Positions 9,098 to 18,101 of a DNA stretch of 43,022 nt are shown in pieces. Within the stretch, counting starts at the first letter, position 1; every line of letters starts with the position of its first letter. The stretch is from a virus, in the IMG/VR virus record IMGVR_UViG_3300025769_000239, positions 1 to 43,022 of that record; one strand, 5' to 3'. Under the pieces are notes generated by a model, which worked only from the letters and a program-made list of their open reading frames with translations, was not told the origin of the DNA and ran no database searches. The position numbers and the translations under genes are program-made.

Positions 9098-9955
9098 TTA
9101 ACCGCGTCCGGCAAAACCGCCGCCGATACTGCCGAACATGCTCATGAGGCCCGAGGTCGCGGAGGCCTTATTGCTCGCATGGGCGATGTTGTTGGCGTTG
9201 GTGGATTGCATGTTCATCCCGAAGATGTCGGAGGCATAACCGCTTTCGGGATTGAACATGGCGGCTCCGGAATTGGCGTTCATGCCGTAGCCTTGATTGG
9301 TCAAGGCACTGGCTGCGCCCGGCGTTTGACTGGGCCGCCCGAAGAGACTCAGGAACGGATCGGCCCCGGTGGCCTGTGAGACCCCGGCGACCTGGGTGGC
9401 GAAACCCTGCCGTTCGCGCCGGCGACTTTCGGCGGCGGAATCCAAGGCCAAGGCTTCCATGATGGAATCGGTGTTGCCGTAGCCGAGGCCGCGGGCGGCC
9501 TGTGATTCGCGGATGTTCTGCTGCACCTCGCGCTTCTGCACGGGGTTGAGATCATAGCCGGCAGCCAAATCCTCGCCCGCCTGCGCCTGCAGGCCTTCCA
9601 CGAGGTCGCGGTTGCCGGAGCCATCGCGGAGGATGTCGGTGAGTTGGCCGGCATATTGCCCGGCGATCTCCACTTCGCCGGCGGTTCGCGTTTCCCGATC
9701 GGCGTTCTGCGCGGCCGCCAAGGCGGGATAGACTTCGTTCTGGTACAGATCGAGCAGGCCGGTCTGCCCATCGGTGCCCAGCATGACATCGTTGAGGCTT
9801 TGCAGGTCCAGCTCAGTGTAGCCGGGCCGGGTGGCCTGCTCGGCGGCGAGGACGTCCGGAGCGAGTTCAATCTGCGCCTCCAAGGTGTCGCGGGTTTCCT
9901 GCCCGTAGTCGCGTTGCGCGGCGGGTGGTGGTGGATCTGGTGCCCAAAAGCCCAT
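9098..9955 (-). CDS. Putative internal virion (ejection) protein
   Basis: This 285-residue protein has a Pro-rich start (DPPPPA), a helical middle and a Gly/Ser/Ala/Asn-rich tail (about 215-285) ending in a glycine cluster. This pattern is common in P22 gp7-like or other small ejection proteins. It has no catalytic motif and is one of three consecutive candidate internal proteins. The function is inferred. Confidence 0.65.
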   Translation of the reverse strand: MGFWAPDPPPPAAQRDYGQETRDTLEAQIELAPDVLAAEQATRPGYTELDLQSLNDVMLGTDGQTGLLDLYQNEVYPALAAAQNADRETRTAGEVEIAGQYAGQLTDILRDGSGNRDLVEGLQAQAGEDLAAGYDLNPVQKREVQQNIRESQAARGLGYGNTDSIMEALALDSAAESRRRERQGFATQVAGVSQATGADPFLSLFGRPSQTPGAASALTNQGYGMNANSGAAMFNPESGYASDIFGMNMQSTNANNIAHASNKASATSGLMSMFGSIGGGFAGRG

Positions 9956-9958
9956 AGT

Positions 9959-10408
9959 CTAGTTCTTTCTGTTGTCTGATTGTTTCAGTAGTTTCAAGAC
10001 CGACTCACGCCACAAATGTCCACATTGCAACAGTCGATCCACTCCTCCCACGCACACAAATATCGCGCAACCCAACTCCGCCAGGCCGTCGGCGACCTTC
10101 ACCCGATACTCCTGACAGTCGTTGGCAAATTTCCAAGCGTCAATCCCATTGAGCAACACGGTGGAAAGAACCCGGAAATGCTTCACATAAAAGGGATTGT
10201 TCGGCAGATCCCACAACAGGTGCCGCACCATCTGATGCACGTCATCGGGTTCCCACGGGTCGCCATCGAGCACATGATCGTACGTCGCCGACCAACTGAT
10301 GCAGTGGCGGATCAACCACGCGGCCTGCTGATCCTCGGGCACGAGGTGCTCCATGAGGGCAACCAGATCGAGATCGCCCCCGGCGGGCATGTGGGCGCTG
10401 GCTTTCAT
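9959..10408 (-). CDS. Hypothetical protein
   Basis: This 149-residue acidic-to-neutral helical protein contains several Trp, His and Cys residues. I do not recognise a family. It sits 4 bp from each neighbour, between a fibre-like protein and the ejection proteins, so it is likely structural or an assembly chaperone. Confidence 0.6.
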   Translation of the reverse strand: MKASAHMPAGGDLDLVALMEHLVPEDQQAAWLIRHCISWSATYDHVLDGDPWEPDDVHQMVRHLLWDLPNNPFYVKHFRVLSTVLLNGIDAWKFANDCQEYRVKVADGLAELGCAIFVCVGGVDRLLQCGHLWRESVLKLLKQSDNRKN

Positions 10409-10412
10409 TCCG

Positions 10413-10874
10413 TTACTGGGCGAGCTGGCTGGTCATCTGCCAACGGGTGTTGGTGGCGTCCCAGCGGGCCTCGATGATCTGGCCGAGTTCGATGTCGCCA
10501 CTCACCAGTTCGGTGTCGTGTTGCTTGCGGAGATCGCGGGCGGTCAGGCTGTCCACCTGGATGTTGAGCGCGCCGGTGTTGCCGACGGGGGCGCGCCAGG
10601 CGATCCAGGTGCCGTCGGCGATGTTGCCGTCGGTGAGGCTGGAGCCGGTGGTGATGACGTGGTTGGTGGCGGTGCTGCTGGTCTCGGTGCCGGCGAAGGC
10701 GTGGGCGTCGAACTTCGTCTTGGCGGCGGTGACGGCTTCGTCCTCCAACTGGCTGGCGTCGAGCTGCCCGGTGAGGGTGAGCACGGCGCGGCTGGATTGA
10801 TTATGAAAGGCGGAGGTGAGCTTCTGCGCGTATTGCAGGAGCTTGCCGGGGTATTGGGTGATTCCTAGTGCCAT
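10413..10874 (-). CDS. Putative short tail-fibre/knob protein
   Basis: This 153-residue protein begins with a short helical segment. About residues 90-150 form a beta-rich domain with a 'GDIELGQIIEARWDAT' pattern typical of trimeric phage fibre heads, where a repeated beta motif ends in a Tyr/Trp-Asp turn. It follows the nozzle gene, so an appendage of the tail machine is likely. Family identity is not certain. Confidence 0.55.
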   Translation of the reverse strand: MALGITQYPGKLLQYAQKLTSAFHNQSSRAVLTLTGQLDASQLEDEAVTAAKTKFDAHAFAGTETSSTATNHVITTGSSLTDGNIADGTWIAWRAPVGNTGALNIQVDSLTARDLRKQHDTELVSGDIELGQIIEARWDATNTRWQMTSQLAQ

Positions 10875-10891
10875 GATGAGTTGAAGGGTGG

Positions 10892-13300
10892 TCAGATGGT
10901 GGCTCCGTAGCTGCGTTTCCCAGCGCGGGCGTTGACGTGGCAGGCCTTGACGGTGGCGCGGCCGGTGGTGTTGGTGATGCGGAGCTGGCAAAACCAATCC
11001 TGGGTGCGACTGAGGCTTTCGTGGTGTTCGTAGGATTGCATTTGATCGAGGTTCACGCCGTTCACGCCGAGATCCACGCCATCCTGCCCGTCATCGAGCA
11101 CGACGGAGTAATCCTCCCGGCCCCGGTCGCCATGATCGTCGCCGGAGTTGGTGGTGGCCCAAGTGTCGCCGGTGGCGAGCAAGGCCCGGTCGCGGGTCCA
11201 GGCGGAGACGAGGGTTTCCGTCTCGCCGGGGCCGGGGGTTTCGGCGGTGATGGTGAGGGTAGGATCCCAGGTATCGACAATGAGGCGCGCGTCGGTAAAG
11301 CGTTTCTGCCAGGGCTGCGCTCCGTGGTAGCCACGGGTGAGCAGTTCGGTGGCGATCGCCGACTGGGCCACCACCTGATCGGTGGAGCAATCGAGGTAGC
11401 AGAAGGCTTCGGGCTCGGTGGCGTCAACGTTCGTGCCGTAGTAGCCGGAGCTGGTGACACTGACGCCGTTGATCTTCACATCCGGCAAGGTGGCATCAGC
11501 GGACCAGACACGGATTCCGCGATCCAGTTGCTGAATGGTGAGCCCGCCGGTAGTCCATACCGTGGAGTTGGTGGTGGCGTAGCCGGTGTCGGAATCGGTC
11601 CACAATCGATTGCCAATATCCGGCAGCAGCCCACCGGCCGCCCAAGCCGTGCCGGCATTGCTGAGGCCCGGCCCCACACTGACGAGGGTGCCGCCGCCGA
11701 TCTGGACAGTCTGCCCGGAGGTCGTGTGCGGATAATCGACCACGATGAGATCGATGTAGGCCGGGGTCGGGGGGGAAAAGATTTCATCCTGCGCGCCGTG
11801 CTCCTCGACGATGCGAACCTCGCCATCGAAGGTCACGTAGCAGAGGCGCAGACTGCCGTTGATGGTGAGCTTGAAGAAGCGGCAGATGTTCATGCCGTCG
11901 AATTCATCGGTACCCGCCCAGGCTTGGGTGAAGGTGTCGTAGACCAACACCAGATTGTTCACACCTTCATGCAAAATCTTCTTGATGCTACAGGCGACGG
12001 CCTCGCCGGGCGTGCCATTGATATTGATGGAGGTGCTGGTGGCGGTGAAGTCGGCATCGCCATCGTAACGACTGTTGCCGAGCCGGAAATAGAGATCACT
12101 CGCCCGGCCTTGCGTGTAGCGATAGCGGGCTCCGACTTCCAAGCCGGAGACCGTGATTTCCGCTGCATCGTAGTCCATGCTCGGGGCCAGTTCGGTGCGA
12201 CTAAGGATCGTCGGATCGTCGGCGGGGACGGCAAAATACAAATAGTTGTCGTGATACTCGGCGACGGCGTTGGCGATATGATCCCAGCGGACGCGGCGCA
12301 TGGTGGTCTCCAGCGGATCGCTGAGGGTGCGAGCGGTGCCTTGCAGCTCGTTCTGCTGGGTGAGGCCCAGGGTGACGATGCCGCGCTCACTGATCCAGGC
12401 GACGTCCACGCCGAAATCCACGACGGACCACGGGGCCACGCAGCCGTATTTGCGGGTGACGTTGCGCAGGTTGAGGCTGGACAGGTCGCCTTTGACGTTG
12501 GAGGCGAGCCAGCAGGACTGATCCTTGAGCATCAGGATGCTGTTGTCGCCATCCGCCACGGCGACCATGGCCACGAGCCGATCGTTGTCGCCTTGGTTGA
12601 TTCGGAAATCGTCAAACTGACTGTAGCGGGTGTAGTCGAGCACATCGCCGGCCACCACCTGGTCGCGGGCAGTCTCCAGAAACATGCGATTCCCGAGGAA
12701 CAAGCCGAAGGCGCTGCCAGGGATCGGCAGGGTGCCGTCGCCCTGGCCGGTCTGCTCCACGTAATCAAACCCATCGGCGAGGTTGCGCATGACCATGGCC
12801 ACCTTGTCCTCACCCCGGATGACGATCTGCGTGTTGAAGGCCTGGACGATCTGGTAGAAAGGCTTGACGCCGGCGGCACCATCACTGAGTTCGAGCGGCT
12901 TGCCGTCTTCATCCACCAGGAAATCAAGATCCTCATCCATGAGATACCCAAAGGGGCTTTGGATTTGCTCGGCCGGCATAAAGGGCTTGACCTTCCAGAG
13001 CCCCCCATCGGCGGCGATGATGGCGTATTCTTCGCCACCGGGATCGGCAATGGTGGCGGCTCCATAGGCTTCGCCCCAGCGGGTAAGACCGTCGGTGGGC
13101 AGACAGGGAAGAATGACGTGACCACCACGGGGCTCGGCGGCACCATTGCGAAAGCGCAGGTTCTTGGCCTTACTTACCATTCCGGACGGCAGGAGCGCGG
13201 GGGCAATCCGCTCGTCCACCCCACGAAAGGCGGCGTCGCCATCGATCAGGGGCAGCTCATCGCCGCTGCCGTAGTCTCTATGTCGGGTTCCAGTGGGCAT
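10892..13300 (-). CDS. Tail nozzle/hub protein (P22 gp10-like)
   Basis: This 802-residue protein opens with the pattern seen in podovirus nozzle proteins: FRGVDERIAPALLPSG, then N-R-F-R-N-G and R-G-G. Many beta strands follow with internal YLYFAVP and WISERG motifs, consistent with the nozzle beta-propeller. It would close the distal end of the short tail. It starts 1 bp after the stop of a small lipoprotein gene. Sequence similarity across this family is low, so the call rests on motif layout, length and synteny. Confidence 0.75.
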   Translation of the reverse strand: MPTGTRHRDYGSGDELPLIDGDAAFRGVDERIAPALLPSGMVSKAKNLRFRNGAAEPRGGHVILPCLPTDGLTRWGEAYGAATIADPGGEEYAIIAADGGLWKVKPFMPAEQIQSPFGYLMDEDLDFLVDEDGKPLELSDGAAGVKPFYQIVQAFNTQIVIRGEDKVAMVMRNLADGFDYVEQTGQGDGTLPIPGSAFGLFLGNRMFLETARDQVVAGDVLDYTRYSQFDDFRINQGDNDRLVAMVAVADGDNSILMLKDQSCWLASNVKGDLSSLNLRNVTRKYGCVAPWSVVDFGVDVAWISERGIVTLGLTQQNELQGTARTLSDPLETTMRRVRWDHIANAVAEYHDNYLYFAVPADDPTILSRTELAPSMDYDAAEITVSGLEVGARYRYTQGRASDLYFRLGNSRYDGDADFTATSTSININGTPGEAVACSIKKILHEGVNNLVLVYDTFTQAWAGTDEFDGMNICRFFKLTINGSLRLCYVTFDGEVRIVEEHGAQDEIFSPPTPAYIDLIVVDYPHTTSGQTVQIGGGTLVSVGPGLSNAGTAWAAGGLLPDIGNRLWTDSDTGYATTNSTVWTTGGLTIQQLDRGIRVWSADATLPDVKINGVSVTSSGYYGTNVDATEPEAFCYLDCSTDQVVAQSAIATELLTRGYHGAQPWQKRFTDARLIVDTWDPTLTITAETPGPGETETLVSAWTRDRALLATGDTWATTNSGDDHGDRGREDYSVVLDDGQDGVDLGVNGVNLDQMQSYEHHESLSRTQDWFCQLRITNTTGRATVKACHVNARAGKRSYGATI

Positions 13301-13408
13301 TTAAAACATGGCCGGGACCGGGTCGCGATCGAGCGGCTTCTTGGGCGGCGTCTCACATCCGGCTGTACACAGGGCGGCACAGACCGCGATCAATAGCATC
13401 TTGCGCAT
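13301..13408 (-). CDS. Small lipoprotein (possible outer spanin)
   Basis: This 35-residue peptide starts with MRKMLLIAVC and has a lipobox ending in TAGC at residue 18. The mature tail is short and Pro-rich. Small Pro-rich lipoproteins nested in another gene's 3' end are typical of Rz1-type outer spanins, and this one overlaps the upstream gene's 3' end. No inner spanin is clearly identified, so this is a suggestion. It implies an outer-membrane host. Confidence 0.6.
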   Translation of the reverse strand: MRKMLLIAVCAALCTAGCETPPKKPLDRDPVPAMF

Positions 13409-13847
13409 GGGTATATTCTCCGGTTTGGCGTTCGATAAAATAGCAGGCGCCGTCGTCGCACCACACGATGCCGGTGGCGTGGCGGGCATAGTCGAAGCCG
13501 GTGGCGGCGACCTGCTCCGGGGCGGGGCCGGCGATGCCATTCAAGGACTGGCCGGTCGGTATATCCACGATGCACATCACCAGCGTATGGTCGGAGGCTT
13601 TGGCGACGTTGGTGGCATCGGTGCGGATGCGGTTGGCATGGTCCGCCTCCCGCACCTGCTGCTCGGTGATGTTGTCGCAGTCAAACAGCTCCGGCTCGTA
13701 CTCCACGGGATGCCGGCGGCACCACTGCCCAAAGATCCGGACCCATTCGAAACTGGGCCGGAAATAGTGCCGGTCCATGAACATCTCGGTCGCGAAGCCG
13801 AGGGCCTGGAGGGCGTCTTGGAATTGTTGTCCGGTGACCTGTTTCAT
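13353..13847 (-). CDS. Papain-like (MOA-lectin-related) protein
   Basis: The start was chosen at the ATG overlapping the upstream stop (ATGA), giving 164 residues. An FDCDN motif (candidate catalytic Cys), a later ARHATG (candidate His) and FIERQTGE (candidate Glu) follow the order in the papain-like domain of Marasmius oreades agglutinin, a fold that recurs in phage proteins of this length. It lies in the lysis-like cluster, so a role in cell-wall processing or virion maturation is possible. I am moderately sure of the fold and unsure of the activity. Confidence 0.55.
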   Translation of the reverse strand: MKQVTGQQFQDALQALGFATEMFMDRHYFRPSFEWVRIFGQWCRRHPVEYEPELFDCDNITEQQVREADHANRIRTDATNVAKASDHTLVMCIVDIPTGQSLNGIAGPAPEQVAATGFDYARHATGIVWCDDGACYFIERQTGEYTHAQDAIDRGLCRPVYSRM

Positions 13848-14098
13848 GATCCGAAAAGTTTCTGCCACCAAGCGGCACCGCCGCCGGAACCACCGACCAC
13901 TGCGCCGCTGACCACCCATTGCTTGACGCGCTCCAGCTTGTCGAGGCGCTGCTCCATTGGCTCCACCTTGCTCAATATCTCCGTGTGATTGTCACCGACC
14001 TTGGTCTTGATCGACTCCAACTCCGTGAGCACCTGGCCAAACATGAATTCGACGCTGCTCTTATTTACATTTCTTTCGTTGCCCATTGCTTCGTTCAC
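13844..14098 (-). CDS. Coiled-coil membrane protein, holin-like
   Basis: This 84-residue protein has a long N-terminal coiled coil (about 18-60, with heptad-like L/I/V spacing). A Gly/Ala-rich hydrophobic segment (about 61-78) follows, then a short tail. The layout resembles XhlA-type haemolysin/holin accessory proteins. The segment is weakly hydrophobic because of its glycines, so holin activity is uncertain. It overlaps both neighbours by ATGA. Confidence 0.55.
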   Translation of the reverse strand: MNEAMGNERNVNKSSVEFMFGQVLTELESIKTKVGDNHTEILSKVEPMEQRLDKLERVKQWVVSGAVVGGSGGGAAWWQKLFGS

Positions 14099-14475
14099 GG
14101 TTCAAGAGTGCGCTTGGCCCGGTGCATCCAACCGAAGAAGCGGACCGCGAGATACATGCAGACCCGCCGCCATCTCGGCACCTGCCGTGCTTGCAGGGCA
14201 TCGAGAAAGACGGCATCACAGACGGCGCGACTATAGCCCAAGTGACTGTAGAGGTAATCGTGCAGCACGGGCGGCTCGGGGTATTGATGAGGCGGAAAGA
14301 GCCACCAGAGCCCACGCGGGACACTGGCATAATCACTTACGAACCCACTGGGCACAGTGATGGTCCAAGCGCCGTCCCCAGCGGGGCCAAGGCGATAGAT
14401 AAAAGCCTGGCGCAGGCGGATCTTCAGACCGTCCTCGACCGGGGTGCTGATGAGTTCGCTTAGAAATTGGCTCAT
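14095..14475 (-). CDS. DUF1353 family protein
   Basis: This 126-residue protein carries the family signature: a F-x-S-D-x-A-S-V-P-R stretch at about 45-55, a V-L-H-D-Y-L-Y stretch at about 70-76 and a conserved C-terminal Arg/Phe/Gly segment. DUF1353 proteins are common in phages next to lysis and tail genes, but their biochemical role is not established. Here the gene lies between a lipoprotein and the holin-like gene. Confidence 0.8.
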   Translation of the reverse strand: MSQFLSELISTPVEDGLKIRLRQAFIYRLGPAGDGAWTITVPSGFVSDYASVPRGLWWLFPPHQYPEPPVLHDYLYSHLGYSRAVCDAVFLDALQARQVPRWRRVCMYLAVRFFGWMHRAKRTLEP

Positions 14476-14513
14476 GACTCAGGAAATCCACCCGCTCACG
14501 CTCGCTGCTACAT

Positions 14514-14828
14514 TTACGGAGTCGCCACGGCGTTGATGGCGTTGCCGAGCGCGGTGCCACCGGCGGCAATGACAGGGGCGGCATTGGTACTCACATCGCG
14601 ATCGTAAACATCCACGGAGAGCGAGCGGTGGATGTCGTTGGTACCGCCGGTGATGGTGTAGTTGAGGCCGCGCAGGCCTTCCTTGCTCATGAACGAGCGC
14701 GCACTGAGGCGGACGTTCTCGCGGATGGTGCCGTCGGGATTGTAGGTGGTGCGGACTTCGCGGAGGGAGCCGCAGCCCAGGGCGGTCATGCACATGGCAC
14801 AGAGGATTGGGTAGGTGATTTTACGCAT
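14514..14828 (-). CDS. Lipoprotein
   Basis: This 104-residue protein starts with MRKITYPILC and has a lipobox ending ALGC at about residue 19. The ATG at 14828 is preferred over an in-frame TTG two codons earlier. The mature part has a beta-rich middle and an Ala/Gly-rich end. It could be the outer component of a spanin pair or a superinfection or envelope factor. It is placed directly after the tailspike gene. Confidence 0.65.
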   Translation of the reverse strand: MRKITYPILCAMCMTALGCGSLREVRTTYNPDGTIRENVRLSARSFMSKEGLRGLNYTITGGTNDIHRSLSVDVYDRDVSTNAAPVIAAGGTALGNAINAVATP

Positions 14829-14830
14829 GA

Positions 14831-16699
14831 TCAATTGACATCGACTCCCACCTTTTCGATTTCCAGAAAGGTGTATTGATCGGAGCCGAACACGTCAAAA
14901 TTGTTGGTCGACTTGGCGACTTGCGCCTTGATGAGGTCACCGGCATCGGCATGGACGATGGCCGAGGTGAGGCCGGTCTGCAGGGAGGTGGCCACCGGCA
15001 ACGGCAGACGCAACACCAATCGGGCGGTGCCATCGACGAGCACCTGGAATTTGGCTATTTCGCCGGCGGTGCCATTGTAACAACTGGCCTGCAACACGAT
15101 GCGATAGTAGCCCTCCTCCTTGACGGTCAGCCCATAGCTACCGCCGGTGACGAGACTGGAGGCGTCCACCTTGGAGCTGGCGAACTGAATATCATTCATC
15201 GACGCACTGGCGACAGCCTGGTCGGAATTCTTGTAGATGGCGGCGATCGCGCGGTTGGGCGTGACGGTGAGCCCCTGCCCGGCAGTGGTCGCGGCCCCGG
15301 CATAATCGACGAGATCGGCCTGGAATCCAGTGTCCCCAAGTTTGGTGACGTTGTCGCAATAGATCGCCCCGGAGGCCCCGACGGTGTTCTTGATACAGGC
15401 GGTGCCGACATTGTTGTAGACGGTATCCCGGATCATCACCGGGTAGCAGGCGGACTCGACTTCGATGAAGTAATCCAGCTCATCCCCCACCGCGCAACCA
15501 AGGGAGCAGTTGGCCATGGTGACGTTCTTGGCTCCGGCGCCGATGCGGTAAAAGCGATTGGAGGCGTAGCCGGTCTGATCGTTGTCGGACTCATGGTAGC
15601 AACCGGAAATGAATGCGCCTTCCACCCCGCCCCCGAGGTACACATGGGCGTAGGGTGTGCTGGCATCACCGGTGCCGGCGTTGTTCTCCATGTTGATATT
15701 CCGCAGAAAGATGCCATTGGGGTAGCCGTTGGTGGTGTCCACCCAGACGCCATGCTTGGAGTTGCCGGAGATACTGCCGCCGACGATGCGCGTGTCATTG
15801 CACGTTGACGAGTCGTAGGTGAGGCCGTGGCCGGTGTTTTCGATGACATCGCAATGCTCCACCAGCGTGGAGAAAGAGGAACAGCGAACGCCGGTGGTGA
15901 CGAAGCCGCGAATGGTCACGTTGGAAATGCGAATCTTCGGGGAGCCCATACTCACCCCCACCTTGCCGACGCCGCTACCATCGAGCACCAGGTCGCGGAT
16001 GGTGGCCCGGCGCACGGCGGCGGTCGAAACCCGGATCGTGATGCGCTCACCGACGGTGCCGCCGATCATGGTGAGGGTGCCACCGGAGGACTCACCCGCC
16101 CCGGTCAACGTGTAGTCCGTATCCTCAACGAGCGCAGTATCATTACCGGACGCATCGGTGGCGGTGGCGATGACATGAGCGGCCAGGGCAAAGTAGAAGG
16201 GCACGGTCAACGCATCCGTGGCCGTGGCGAGCACGTAGTCCACCTGGGAACAGTTGAACACCGAAATAGCCGCGCCCGCCTTGAGCACGGTGCCGGTGGT
16301 GGCCCCGGTGACATCGCGGCCCATGCCTTCGATGACGATTCCCTCCTCCTGCATGTGCAGGCCGGTGTTGAGCAGGTAGGTGCCGGAGGGAATTACGACC
16401 TTGCCACCGACCGCTTCGGCGGCATCGATGGCGGCTTGCAGGGCGGGGGCATCATCGGCGACGCCGTCGCCCGTGGCCCCGTAATCCTTGGCATTGAAGA
16501 CATCCGCAAAGCGGTCCTCCATATAGCGGGGCGTATTGCCGCCCGTAGCCGGCCGCTTGGTGAATTCCTTGGGGTAAATCTTGACGACCTTCGGAGTAGA
16601 GCCCGCCCCGCCATCGGCATCGACAAGCGGAATAGGATCGGCGGTGGGGTTGAGGTTGTCCCCGGTCAATTCGTCTTTGTTCTCGATGGTGTTGGCCAT
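14831..16699 (-). CDS. Tailspike with pectate-lyase-like beta-helix
   Basis: This 622-residue protein has a short N-terminal attachment part. At about residues 68-110 comes a VFNAKDYGATGDG...AALQAAIDAA motif, the hallmark of pectate-lyase-3-type beta-helix depolymerases. A long repetitive beta region follows to about 480. The last 130 residues (YRIVLQASCYNG...) resemble a C1q/TNF-like trimerisation head. It probably binds and cleaves a surface polysaccharide of the host. The bond cut cannot be inferred. Confidence 0.85.
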   Translation of the reverse strand: MANTIENKDELTGDNLNPTADPIPLVDADGGAGSTPKVVKIYPKEFTKRPATGGNTPRYMEDRFADVFNAKDYGATGDGVADDAPALQAAIDAAEAVGGKVVIPSGTYLLNTGLHMQEEGIVIEGMGRDVTGATTGTVLKAGAAISVFNCSQVDYVLATATDALTVPFYFALAAHVIATATDASGNDTALVEDTDYTLTGAGESSGGTLTMIGGTVGERITIRVSTAAVRRATIRDLVLDGSGVGKVGVSMGSPKIRISNVTIRGFVTTGVRCSSFSTLVEHCDVIENTGHGLTYDSSTCNDTRIVGGSISGNSKHGVWVDTTNGYPNGIFLRNINMENNAGTGDASTPYAHVYLGGGVEGAFISGCYHESDNDQTGYASNRFYRIGAGAKNVTMANCSLGCAVGDELDYFIEVESACYPVMIRDTVYNNVGTACIKNTVGASGAIYCDNVTKLGDTGFQADLVDYAGAATTAGQGLTVTPNRAIAAIYKNSDQAVASASMNDIQFASSKVDASSLVTGGSYGLTVKEEGYYRIVLQASCYNGTAGEIAKFQVLVDGTARLVLRLPLPVATSLQTGLTSAIVHADAGDLIKAQVAKSTNNFDVFGSDQYTFLEIEKVGVDVN

Positions 16700-16716
16700 G
16701 ATTTAGCGAGCCAGCA

Positions 16717-17088
16717 TCACTGCTCATTGTAGCCCAAGGTTCCCGTGATGGCTCCCGCCACGGAAAGCTGGGCGGTGACGTTGCCGGCGGCGGTGGCCAG
16801 GGCTCCGCGTTTGCCCAGCACCTCGACGGTGTAGCGTTCATTCGCCGCCAGCACCGGCGTGCGATACAGCACTTCACTGCCCTGCTTGAAGACGACACTG
16901 CCGGCGGCGCTCACAGAAAAGTCGAGCGTCACGAGCCGTACCCGCTTCCCGCTGGTAGCGGTGATTACCTCGGTGGCCGAGTCGATGGTGACCGCCGAAA
17001 GATCCGCCGAGAGATCCGGCTGGTAAGCAATGAGACCGACCGGGACGCCATCCCGTGTGCTGCCGGCGAAGGTTTGAAATTGTTTCAT
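16717..17088 (-). CDS. Hypothetical beta-rich virion protein
   Basis: This 123-residue protein has many alternating hydrophobic positions and no Cys, consistent with a compact beta sandwich. A GKRVRLVTLDFSVSAAG-like stretch is shared in style with small phage proteins beside tail fibres. It lies between the neck protein and the tailspike, so a fibre-attachment or decoration role is reasonable but unproven. Confidence 0.55.
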   Translation of the reverse strand: MKQFQTFAGSTRDGVPVGLIAYQPDLSADLSAVTIDSATEVITATSGKRVRLVTLDFSVSAAGSVVFKQGSEVLYRTPVLAANERYTVEVLGKRGALATAAGNVTAQLSVAGAITGTLGYNEQ

Positions 17089-17090
17089 AA

Positions 17091-18101
17091 TCAGTAGGTT
17101 TGGACTTCGATGCGATTGGTGACGGGTTGCAACTGGGAGGCTTTCATCTGTTCAGCCTGGAGAGCGGCGGAGGCGCGCTGATCGTAGCGGACGGCCATGT
17201 CATCCTGCCCATCATGGCGGAGCCAGTCGGCGTAGGCGGCGAAGGTGAGATAGCTCAGAAAGATGTAGGGGATTTCGAGCTTGGCCCAGTAGGCGGTGGC
17301 GGTGGGCAGGTTGCCAGTGCTGGCGGCGGTGCATTTGTAGAAGTTAATCACCGACCCATTGGTATATTGCACATGGTCCCCGATGGCGTAGGCGGTGGCG
17401 GCGGCGTATTCCTCCCCCTGAATAAGCGGCGCGCGCTGCTGGAACTCGATCCAGACACGGGCGATGCCAGCGGGCACCTGAACGCCGTTCTCGTTGGTCT
17501 CGAATTCGGGGCTCACCCAATTGCGCTGGGTGCGGGGGTTCTTGTTGTAGACGTCGCGCACCATGCCGATCTCAGTCTTGCCGGCCTGCGTATAGCTCAC
17601 GTACGGATCGAAGACGGTGAGCGGCCCCCAGTAGGCGGTGTCGGTGGGCAGGTTGCCGGTACTGGCGGTGTGGCAGGCGTAGTAGGTGTCGGTCGTAGGG
17701 TAGTAGGCCACGTCGCCGGCGGCATAGGCGGTGGTGGCGGCGTAATCGCTGGCGGAATAGTTGCGCTGACTGGGATACCAGTTGGTGTAGTTGGGATCCT
17801 CGTTGGCATCAGCCGGGGCGACACTGCTGGTGGCCTGGGTGCATTGGTAATACTTGAGGGTGCCGAGGTAGCAGACCTCGTCGCCGACGGCATAGCTGGT
17901 GCCGGAAACCCAATCGGGCCGGTAATGGCGCTCCTCGACCCTCATGGTCTCGGGCCAGTAGGCATCCTCCCACGCTTCGCGGAGGCGGCGGGAGATGAAG
18001 CCGCGCCAGCGCCGTTTCTGCTCGGCGGAGAGCTGAGAATACTCTTCGCCGGCCAGTTCGGAGGCTTGCTGCAGGACGAGGTTGTAGTCGGCGGATCTCA
18101 C
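17091..18101 (-). CDS. Neck/adaptor protein with three carbohydrate-binding-like inserts
   Basis: The start was taken as the GTG that overlaps the upstream stop (GTGA), giving 336 residues; a longer frame upstream reads through the previous gene and looks spurious. The N-terminal 60 residues and C-terminal 60 residues (AYADWLRHDGQDDMA onward) are helical, as in podovirus head-tail adaptors. Between them lie three copies of a Y-x-x-G-D-x-V/A-x-Y...YY/FYxC...YW unit (about 70-115, 125-160, 245-285), which resembles CBM5/12-type chitin-binding modules. These may be exposed on the neck and bind sugars. The fold is inferred from pattern only. Confidence 0.65.
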   Translation of the reverse strand: MRSADYNLVLQQASELAGEEYSQLSAEQKRRWRGFISRRLREAWEDAYWPETMRVEERHYRPDWVSGTSYAVGDEVCYLGTLKYYQCTQATSSVAPADANEDPNYTNWYPSQRNYSASDYAATTAYAAGDVAYYPTTDTYYACHTASTGNLPTDTAYWGPLTVFDPYVSYTQAGKTEIGMVRDVYNKNPRTQRNWVSPEFETNENGVQVPAGIARVWIEFQQRAPLIQGEEYAAATAYAIGDHVQYTNGSVINFYKCTAASTGNLPTATAYWAKLEIPYIFLSYLTFAAYADWLRHDGQDDMAVRYDQRASAALQAEQMKASQLQPVTNRIEVQTY

